5,883 nt of DNA, from positions 8,573 through 14,455 of the forward strand of contig JARGOJ010000051.1 in the NCBI GenBank assembly GCA_029210225.1, given 5' to 3'. Positions 1 through 4,439 of this stretch are shown one piece after another (the stretch's first letter is position 1; every line of letters starts with the position of its first letter). Source of the stretch: Planctomycetota bacterium. GTDB taxonomy: Bacteria > Planctomycetota > J058 > JARGOJ01. Under the pieces are notes generated by a model. It was not told the DNA's origin. It ran no database searches and saw only the letters and a list, made by a program, of their open reading frames with translations. The position numbers and the translations under genes were made by a program.

Positions 1-119
1 CTCCATGAGAGATTGAGGGAGATTTCTTGAGGCTTGGCGCGCTCTTCGTCGGTCACGCCGAGGCTCACTATGAAGCGGGCATCCCTTAAAAAGACTTTAT
101 CAGCGGGTCCTTCAGCCAT
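1..119 (-). CDS. folB: Dihydroneopterin aldolase, N-terminal part (cut by window edge)
   Basis: FolB converts 7,8-dihydroneopterin to 6-hydroxymethyl-7,8-dihydropterin in the cytoplasm, the pterin step before HPPK and FolP. Only the first 39 codons are present, read from the ATG at 119-117. They show the family's opening pattern: a first strand (DKVFLRDARFIV), then GVTDEER at residues 21-27, and PQEISLNLSW at 30-39, which matches the usual 'GV..eER..pQ.i.v.l' signature. The ATG overlaps the folP stop by 8 bp (ATGGCTGA). A GAGG lies 9 bases upstream of it inside the folP coding sequence, which points to translational coupling. Active-site residues further downstream are outside the window. The assignment rests on a short segment but is strongly supported by the folP overlap. 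Confidence 0.82.
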   Translation of the reverse strand, partial: MAEGPADKVFLRDARFIVSLGVTDEERAKPQEISLNLSW

Positions 120-960
120 TTTGCATAGCCTCAGAAACGAGCAAAGCGCGCTTCACTTCTTTGACGTCGTGAACTCGCACAATATGGGTCCCTTGGAGAA
201 CACTCGCGACCACCGTGGCAATCGTTCCCTCAATGCGCTCAGCGGCAGGCTGCCCAGTGATATGACCAATAAAGGACTTGCGTGATGGTCCCATGAGAAT
301 CGGATAACCAAGCTCGATAAACTCTGGCAGGCGACGGACCAGGGTAAAGTTCTGCGCCGCCGTCTTCGCGAAGCCCACCCCAGGATCGAGGATCACCGTT
401 TTGATTCCCGCAGCGACCGCTTGCTCAGCCCGCTCCTTCAGATAGGCCGCGACTTCGCTGACCACGTCTTTATATTCTGTACGCTTCATCATGTCGGAGG
501 ACGGCCCTCGTGTGTGCATGAGAACCAAGGCCGCCTGGCTCGCCGCAACCACCGCGAGCATATCTGGGTCGCGGGCTCCGGTCACATCGTTGACAATATG
601 AGCGCCCGCTTTGGTCGCAGCCTCAGCGACCGCAGCTTTCTGTGTATCAATCGAGAGCGTCACATCTAAATTCGCGAGACCTTCAATCACAGGAATCACG
701 CGTCGCAGCTCGTCCTCGACGGACACGATCTCGGCCCCTGGGCGCGTGCTCTCTCCGCCAATGTCAATGATGTCCGCGCCGTCATCAATCATGACCTTGG
801 CGTGAGCGATGGCCTTCTCGGCAGCGAGGAAGTGCCCGCCATCTGAGAACGAATCGGGGGTGACATTGAGAATGCCCATCAGCAGCGGGCGCTTGCACTC
901 AATAGTTCGAGCGCCGCAATGAAGGGTGAAGGGATGTATGGGTTTGAGAGTCATAGCCAT
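112..960 (-). CDS. folP: Dihydropteroate synthase
   Basis: FolP condenses 6-hydroxymethyl-dihydropterin pyrophosphate with p-aminobenzoate to form dihydropteroate in the cytoplasm; it is the sulfonamide target. From the ATG at 960-958 the protein has 282 residues, normal for a stand-alone DHPS. All hallmark motifs of the TIM barrel are visible in order: MGILNVTPDSFSDGG, DIGGESTRPGA, the SIDT strand, NDVTG, MHTRG, LDPGVGFAK, GPSRKSFIG and the C-terminal RVHDV. It is not fused to HPPK (FolK), unlike the chlamydial enzyme. The start is uncertain: a TTG at 969-967, the ATG at 960 and an ATG at 954-952 are all in frame, and none has a clear Shine-Dalgarno sequence. The first copy of the intergenic repeat begins 12 bp upstream of the chosen ATG. 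folB overlaps its 3' end, and a CADD gene lies upstream on the same strand. Confidence 0.96.
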   Translation of the reverse strand: MAMTLKPIHPFTLHCGARTIECKRPLLMGILNVTPDSFSDGGHFLAAEKAIAHAKVMIDDGADIIDIGGESTRPGAEIVSVEDELRRVIPVIEGLANLDVTLSIDTQKAAVAEAATKAGAHIVNDVTGARDPDMLAVVAASQAALVLMHTRGPSSDMMKRTEYKDVVSEVAAYLKERAEQAVAAGIKTVILDPGVGFAKTAAQNFTLVRRLPEFIELGYPILMGPSRKSFIGHITGQPAAERIEGTIATVVASVLQGTHIVRVHDVKEVKRALLVSEAMQNG

Positions 961-1060
961 CCGGATCAAAAGGCCATTTTCATGACCTGGGGCCTACAAC
1001 AACGCGAAAATCGGTGCGGTCATTTTCACGACCCGGGGCCTACAACAACGAGAAAAAAAA

Positions 1061-1226
1061 TGTAGGGGCAGACCCTGTGTCTGCCCCGGATTTGTTGTTC
1101 GCCCCGGATTTATTGTTTACCCGGGATTTAGTGTCTGTCCTGGATTTAGTGTCTGCCCTGGATTTATTGTTCGCCCGGGAATAAAACCAAATCCAAAGAC
1201 GGGCAAACACAGGGTTTGCCCCTACA
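1061..1226. repeat. 166-bp palindromic-ended element (MITE- or REP-like)
   Basis: The outer 26 bp at 1061-1086 and 1201-1226 are inverted repeats matching at 24 of 26 positions; both start TGTAGGGGCA when read inward. Each end is itself a hairpin. The left has a 9-bp stem (1065-1073 with 1079-1087) and the right an 8-bp stem (1201-1208 with 1214-1221), with loop CCTGT, or its complement ACAGG on the right. The interior holds five 18-bp tandem units and a short AT-rich stretch. There is no transposase and I see no clear target-site duplication. Such ends resemble the non-autonomous palindromic repeats scattered between genes in many bacterial genomes, so a mobile origin is inferred rather than shown. 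Confidence 0.7.
1087..1176. repeat. Five tandem copies of an 18-bp unit
   Basis: Units lie at 1087-1104, 1105-1122, 1123-1140, 1141-1158 and 1159-1176, with pattern (C/T/G)GGATTT(A/G)(T/G)TGT(T/C)(T/C)(G/A)(C/T)CC. Units 1 and 5 differ at two positions, and units 3 and 4 also at two. The reverse-strand half GGGCAGACAC of a unit is the same sequence as the inner arm of the terminal hairpin, so the tandem units look like partial duplications of the element's own end. On the minus strand the 18-bp period yields an open frame of hexapeptides (NNKSRA/DTKSRA type). I regard that frame as a by-product of the repeat. Confidence 0.85.
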
Positions 1227-1325
1227 CGGCCATTCATAATACCTATAGCCTATAGCAACGCGATGACCTGTGTAGGGCCGTTTTCATGATCTCGCGCCTA
1301 CAACAACGCGAACAATGAATATGCC

Positions 1326-2024
1326 TTAGCAGGCCATCATTTCTTCTTTGACGGTCTCGGGCACGTAGGCTTCGTAGACGCCATCCAAGAATGTCCAAAG
1401 GGCAGCAGACGCTTTATCGGCGGCGTCGATGGCTTTCTCTTGGCTATCGCTATCTTGAGCGACGAGGAAGCTGCGCTCGATGGCGCTGTGGAAGACATCG
1501 GCTTCTTCGTGGACAGTGAAGAAAGACACAGAGCGCTCGTCATCGAGAGAATAGAACTCTTTGAGGCCGGCGCGCTTTGTCTTGGCGACTTCTGGGATTT
1601 GTGATTCGTAGGCGTAGAGAGCGGCTAAGCCTTCTGTGGAGCCTTGCTCACGAGTCAAGCTGCGGAATGTCGCGACGGACTCTTTGGTCTTTTCGAGCAA
1701 TTCGGCGTTTTGGACATCTTCGCGAGGGACTCCGAGGCCTTCAGCGAAACGAAGCCAGAGCTCTGGGTGATTCTCTTCGCCGGCTTCTTCTTCGATGAGG
1801 TTTTCGAGGAGAAGTTGACGCATTTTGAGGTCGTCCATTTGGGAGTGAACGCCGCTGACATAGGTCGGGAAGGCTTTGACGTGGGCGAAGTATTGCTTCA
1901 CGTATTCTTGCAGGATGGCGCGATCTAACTTACCTGCATTCCAGGCTTGGTAGAAAGGATGGGACAACATAGAGTGGCCCATGACCGCGGCATCGAGTCG
2001 TTCAATAAAGATCTTGTCATTCAC
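1326..2024 (-). CDS. CADD-family (TenA/PqqC-fold) self-sacrificing oxygenase, probable pABA synthase
   Basis: The protein belongs to the CADD family of heme-oxygenase-like diiron proteins. In Chlamydia trachomatis, CADD makes p-aminobenzoate for folate from one of its own tyrosines. From the GTG at 2024-2022 it has 232 residues, matching chlamydial CADD (231). An AAGGAGG at 2039-2033 sits 8 bases upstream of this GTG; the frame is open back to 2099 but earlier starts lack such a site. Compared from memory with the chlamydial protein, all six metal ligands are kept: E79 and H86 (EEAGEENH), E140 (YAYESQIP), and H172, D176, H179 (HEEADVFH). The sacrificial tyrosine (SHPFYQAW, Y25) and the proposed amino-donor lysine (AKTKRAGL, K150) are also present. 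folP and folB lie downstream on the same strand, fitting pABA supply to FolP. The family assignment is strong; the reaction is inferred from conserved residues. Confidence 0.93.
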   Translation of the reverse strand: MNDKIFIERLDAAVMGHSMLSHPFYQAWNAGKLDRAILQEYVKQYFAHVKAFPTYVSGVHSQMDDLKMRQLLLENLIEEEAGEENHPELWLRFAEGLGVPREDVQNAELLEKTKESVATFRSLTREQGSTEGLAALYAYESQIPEVAKTKRAGLKEFYSLDDERSVSFFTVHEEADVFHSAIERSFLVAQDSDSQEKAIDAADKASAALWTFLDGVYEAYVPETVKEEMMAC

Positions 2025-2032
2025 AGCTGGAG

Positions 2033-2039
2033 CCTCCTT
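2033..2039 (-). promoter_or_regulatory. Strong ribosome binding site that decides the CADD gene start
   Basis: AAGGAGG on the minus strand stands 8 bases before the GTG at 2024-2022. It lies inside the longer open frame starting at 2099 or 2093 and argues that those upstream codons are not translated. Confidence 0.75.
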
Positions 2040-2083
2040 GATCGCACCACTCGGCATCAATAATAGTGTATTGAGAAGGGCGT

Positions 2084-2112
2084 TTTGTAGCATGCTCACC
2101 TAACTCTGACAA
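2084..2112 (-). promoter_or_regulatory. Candidate sigma70-type promoter for the CADD gene
   Basis: On the minus strand TTGTCA (2112-2107) is followed after 17 bp by TACAAA (2089-2084), which is 5/6 and 4/6 matches to consensus. Transcription would begin near 2077 and leave a leader of about 50 bases before the GTG at 2024. The location in the gap behind the preceding gene fits. The TTGTCA box is shared with the plus-strand promoter at 3324. The motif was found by eye only. Confidence 0.45.
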
Positions 2113-2126
2113 TGTCCCATGAAGCA

Positions 2127-2948
2127 TTAAGAATCTGAAGCGCCCGATATCCCAAGCACATCCACAAAGGCCTGGGCCTGAGCGCGAAATTTCCTTTCCT
2201 GAAGGTGCTTGAGTGGCCAAAGTTGCCGCCACGTCATGAGCAGAGCACCTTTCCAAGTCGGGACATAGCTCTCTCCTGACAAGGAAAAATAGCCGAGGCG
2301 CGCCCCCCACTCCACTTCTTCAATCATGGTCCTAGCGATCTCGGCCGCCTCCTTTCCGTCCTCAATCCTGATTTTCTCGCTGAGCGCCTTCCCTTCCAAG
2401 CGAGCTTGGTGAACCTGATAGAGGGGCTCCGGATCTTCGAATAGAGGGCAACGAAAAACATCTTTGTTGTCTGGTTGGGGAAAAGAATCGGGGTCTGCGC
2501 GGTTGCTTGTGTCGATGCTATCGCCTGTCTTAAGGCGAGTGCTGAATTCGACGATGCTCTGATGGACCTCCTCTGGCAAAGCTGGGGCCTTCGCCAAGAT
2601 TAAGATCGCCGCTGCGTAATCGAGGCGCTGTTTTTCTTCATAGAGCCTTATAGCCACGCTCACTCCTGGGACTTGTTTGCTTTGCAACAAAAAGGCGCGG
2701 GGCTGGAACCCAAGTTTGCTAAGGCTTTCGTGAGACTTCGTGAAGAATTCGAGAGCATCCCGAGGCATCCCAGCGGTGACCTCGCCGAAGTCCACCTCGT
2801 CAAAGTGAGGGCGACGAGGCATCTTTTGGGTGAACTTAACCAAGACCGGGCCGAGGATATAGGGTAGGAGAATCAGCAAGGGCGCGTAGTAGACCAGGTG
2901 AACGAGGTCTTCTGAGCTATCGACAAAAATAGATTCGCAAAGAATCAC
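2127..2948 (-). CDS. Membrane-anchored protein of unknown function
   Basis: 273 residues from a GTG at 2948-2946, with a GAGAGG 7 bases upstream. Residues about 15-39 form one hydrophobic helix rich in L, I, V and Y, followed by a basic stretch (FTQKMPRR), so the N-terminus is probably outside and the ~230-residue remainder cytoplasmic. The soluble part is mixed alpha/beta, with HESLSKLGFQPRAFLLQ (73-89), an acidic and proline-rich linker around 141-161, CPLFEDPEPLYQVHQARL (167-184) and a conserved-looking end, SYVPTWKGALLMTWRQLW (227-244). I recognise no catalytic motif and cannot name the family. It lies 48 bp after a small membrane-protein gene, probably in one transcript, and about 100 bp before the CADD gene. 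The gene is probably real; its function is unknown. Confidence 0.75.
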   Translation of the reverse strand: MILCESIFVDSSEDLVHLVYYAPLLILLPYILGPVLVKFTQKMPRRPHFDEVDFGEVTAGMPRDALEFFTKSHESLSKLGFQPRAFLLQSKQVPGVSVAIRLYEEKQRLDYAAAILILAKAPALPEEVHQSIVEFSTRLKTGDSIDTSNRADPDSFPQPDNKDVFRCPLFEDPEPLYQVHQARLEGKALSEKIRIEDGKEAAEIARTMIEEVEWGARLGYFSLSGESYVPTWKGALLMTWRQLWPLKHLQERKFRAQAQAFVDVLGISGASDS

Positions 2949-2971
2949 GGGGACACCTCTCTACAGGGAGG
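2949..2971 (-). promoter_or_regulatory. Ribosome binding site of the 2948 gene within a small hairpin
   Basis: GAGAGG (2961-2956, minus strand) lies 7 bases from the GTG. It can pair with CCTCCC (2971-2966) across the loop TGTA, giving five of six pairs with one internal C/A mismatch. This might damp translation, but the stem is short and may be chance. Confidence 0.3.
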
Positions 2972-2996
2972 AAACGCGGACATGGGTTAAGGAAGC

Positions 2997-3290
2997 TTAG
3001 GTTGTGGGGTCGGGTTTCTTCAGAGTTTGTTGAGCCTTCATTTCGGTTAACTCATCGAAGACATGACCCATGAAATGGCAAAGCATGGTCATGCTCAGGG
3101 AGATGAGGAAGAGGATGCTGAGCCCCATAAAAACCACCCAAAAATCGGTTCCTGCTAAAGCACTTTGACCGAGCCAATAACCTCCGAAGGAGGGAATGGT
3201 GAGGGTTAGAACTATGAAGAAATAATAGGCTAGCCAACTTTCTGCGGAGGGGCTAAGTAACTCGGGTCCGACCTTGACTTGCTTCACCAT
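2997..3290 (-). CDS. Small two-helix membrane protein of unknown function
   Basis: 97 residues from the ATG at 3290-3288 (MVKQVKVGPELL), which has GGAG 6 bases upstream. An in-frame ATG at 3302 would add four residues but has only a weak site. In the longer numbering, two hydrophobic segments are visible at about 23-45 (WLAYYFFIVLTLTIPSFGGY) and 53-78 (FWVVFMGLSILFLISLSM). They are followed by HFMGHVFDELTEMKA and a short charged tail. With an N-terminal K-V-K patch and a lysine-containing tail, both ends are probably cytoplasmic. It resembles no family I can name. It is first in the minus-strand block, 48 bp before the anchored protein gene, so the two may work together in the membrane. Confidence 0.65.
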   Translation of the reverse strand: MVKQVKVGPELLSPSAESWLAYYFFIVLTLTIPSFGGYWLGQSALAGTDFWVVFMGLSILFLISLSMTMLCHFMGHVFDELTEMKAQQTLKKPDPTT

Positions 3291-3323
3291 AAAGGACTCC
3301 ATGTTTGCTTCTGCGAAAAATGT

Positions 3324-3351
3324 TTGTCAACCCCGCGCTTTTCCGTATACT
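3324..3351 (+). promoter_or_regulatory. Sigma70-type promoter of the S51-like gene
   Basis: TTGTCA (3324-3329), a 16-bp spacer, then TATACT (3346-3351): 5/6 and 5/6 matches to consensus. The expected start is near 3358, giving a leader of about 60 bases before the ATG at 3419. The -35 box overlaps a perfect minus-strand TTGACA (3330-3325) pointing at the small membrane protein gene, but the latter has no good -10 box. Confidence 0.6.
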
Positions 3352-3418
3352 CCGCTGCTTTCCAAGCTGAAACAACACTTGCGGGAATCTGATACCCACC
3401 ACTGGGGAAGGTTTATTC

Positions 3419-4354
3419 ATGGCCATGCACGCCACATCTCTTATCTATAGTTCACACAACTGCGGTCACGACATCCACCACGGATGGATTGTGCAGCGCG
3501 CGTTGGAAACAGATCAAAAGAGAATACTTCATCTTCCGATGTCGGAAGGCTCAAAGCTCGACGTCGACGACAAAGAGCGCCAGGAATATGGCTACAGTAA
3601 ATTTCGCTGGTTCTTCAACCGTTACAACCACTTAGGCCTTAAGCACGACGCATTTTACTATTCAAAGCACCTGACAAAAAGAGACGCCGACATCCTCTGT
3701 GACATGCTCAGAAACTACGAGGTTGTCCTCTTTGGTGGCGGAAACTCTCCTCTCGGCATGCGTCGTTATCAAGCCATCGGCGAGCGCTTCTACGGCAACC
3801 CTCACCATATCGGCAGCATCATTCACGACCGTCAAAATCGCGGTCTCTTGACGGTTGGTTTTAGCGCCGGCGCCGATCATTTGGCTGAAGTGATGTCCGA
3901 GAGCGCTTGGGGTGAAGAGCGTTCTGGCTTTGGTGTTTCAAGCCGCATCGCGGTGACCCTCCACCATGAATCAGGACGGGAAGAGACTCTTATTCGCGGG
4001 GCTCAGAAGTATCCGCAGATCATGTGGTTTGGCCTCCCCAACGACTCGGGAATCGCCACTCAGCAAGGCGTTTTGCCGAGCGGACGTTGGTGGCAAGTTA
4101 TTGAGTGTGTTCTTGATAGCTCTTGGGATGTTCCTCAGGAAGTCTTCCACATCAAAACTCGCTATGGCGCGAAAATCGATCACTACTATGCTGATGGACG
4201 GCACTGGTCGTTTAATAATGGGGATCGTATTGTGCGAATCTCTGGCGAAGGAATGGACTCTGCTTGGATTGTCAGCGGAAACGAAATTCGGGATTATGGC
4301 AGCCAGGCTGTGATCGGATATGGCGACGTTGGAGACATCCTTGGAAGCCATTGA
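3419..4354 (+). CDS. Peptidase S51 / class I amidotransferase-like protein
   Basis: 311 residues from an ATG with GGGGAAGG ending 7 bases upstream. The fold signature is that of the S51 group (dipeptidase E, cyanophycinase). There is an early strand KRILHLPMSEG (34-44), EVVLFGGGNSPL (101-112) resembling the family's 'AD.I..gGGNt..L', and the nucleophile elbow GFSAGAD (147-153) with Ser149. Next comes RIAVTLHHESGREETL (176-191), which aligns with the family's 'HF..RgR..RL' and suggests His182 or His183 as the base. Last is GLPNDSGIAT (205-214), like 'GIDE.TA'. There is no signal peptide, so it is cytoplasmic. It is longer than PepE (229), with a Trp-rich C-terminal part. Substrate is unknown: an aspartyl or isoaspartyl dipeptide is possible but not shown. 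It has its own promoter, diverges from the minus-strand block and lies 85 bp before a peptide-type solute-binding protein gene. Confidence 0.68.
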   Translation: MAMHATSLIYSSHNCGHDIHHGWIVQRALETDQKRILHLPMSEGSKLDVDDKERQEYGYSKFRWFFNRYNHLGLKHDAFYYSKHLTKRDADILCDMLRNYEVVLFGGGNSPLGMRRYQAIGERFYGNPHHIGSIIHDRQNRGLLTVGFSAGADHLAEVMSESAWGEERSGFGVSSRIAVTLHHESGREETLIRGAQKYPQIMWFGLPNDSGIATQQGVLPSGRWWQVIECVLDSSWDVPQEVFHIKTRYGAKIDHYYADGRHWSFNNGDRIVRISGEGMDSAWIVSGNEIRDYGSQAVIGYGDVGDILGSH

Positions 4355-4439
4355 ATGAGATTCGAAGAATCATCGTTCTATAAGAACAGCGCAAATCATT
4401 AATCATTGTTTGAGTGTCGGTAGTGTGAGGTAAATCATT
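4355..4439 (+). promoter_or_regulatory. Intergenic control region with two palindromes and a possible promoter
   Basis: Two perfect palindromes with 5-bp arms and 3-base loops stand 3 bp apart: GATTCGAAGAATC (4359-4371) and GTTCTATAAGAAC (4375-4387). The second contains TATAAG (4379-4384), which with ATGAGA (4355-4360) at 18-bp spacing could be a weak promoter for the solute-binding protein. AATCATT occurs at 4394, 4401 and 4433, with a variant (AATCATC) at 4368. A GAGG (4427-4430) lies 9 bases before the ATG. No T run follows the palindromes, so they are more operator-like than terminator-like. Confidence 0.4.

Larger units (their letters stand above)
972..1312. repeat. Array of four copies of a ~46-bp intergenic repeat, split by an insertion
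   Basis: Copies begin at 972, 1018, 1228 and 1276. The shared core runs GGCC(A/G)TTTTCATGA, a few GC-rich bases, then CCTACAACAACGCGA. Copies at 972, 1018 and 1276 are close; the copy at 1228 is degenerate (CATT shortened, CCTATAGCAACGCGA). Spacing is 46 bp for the first pair and 48 bp for the last. The middle gap of 210 bp drops to 44 bp once the 166-bp element at 1061-1226 is removed. The core contains the palindrome TCATGA and ends in CCTACA, which also forms the tip of the inserted element. The copy at 1276 can pair TGTAGG (1271-1276) with CCTACA (1297-1302). No function can be assigned. Confidence 0.8.
961..1325. other. 365-bp gene-free region filled with repeats
   Basis: No credible gene lies between folP and the CADD gene. 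The whole stretch is repeat sequence: four copies of a ~46-bp unit at its two ends and a 166-bp element with inverted ends in the middle. I see no canonical intrinsic terminator (GC stem plus T run) for the CADD gene and no convincing sigma70 promoter for folP. Transcription may therefore run through the repeats, or initiate there from a signal I cannot read. Confidence 0.8.

Noticed and set aside
34..285. 83-codon plus-strand open frame at the window start
   Set aside because: It is antisense to the folB/folP junction, both of which are well supported.
954..990. Five-codon frame (ATG AAA ATG GCC TTT TGA) just upstream of folP as a leader peptide
   Set aside because: It falls within the repeat core, which contains ATG by composition. 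There is no ribosome binding site or attenuator structure to support it.
1061..1087. Intrinsic terminator for the CADD gene
   Set aside because: The stem is strong, but reading from the CADD gene no run of T follows it. It lies over 230 bp past the stop and is part of a repeat element.
1040..1237. A 65-codon minus-strand open frame with hexapeptide repeats
   Set aside because: It lies wholly inside the palindromic element and the flanking repeat, has no ribosome binding site, and its regularity is explained by the 18-bp DNA repeat.
972..1312. CRISPR array
   Set aside because: Repeat units are adjacent or separated by only ~10 bp rather than unique 30-40-bp spacers, copies are degenerate, and no cas genes are present.
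3395..3418. CCCA-CCAC-TGGG hairpin covering the S51-like gene's ribosome binding site
   Set aside because: A 4-bp stem is too short to distinguish from chance without comparative data.
3971..4351. 126-codon minus-strand open frame
   Set aside because: It is antisense to the S51-like gene, with no start site signals and no recognisable protein pattern.
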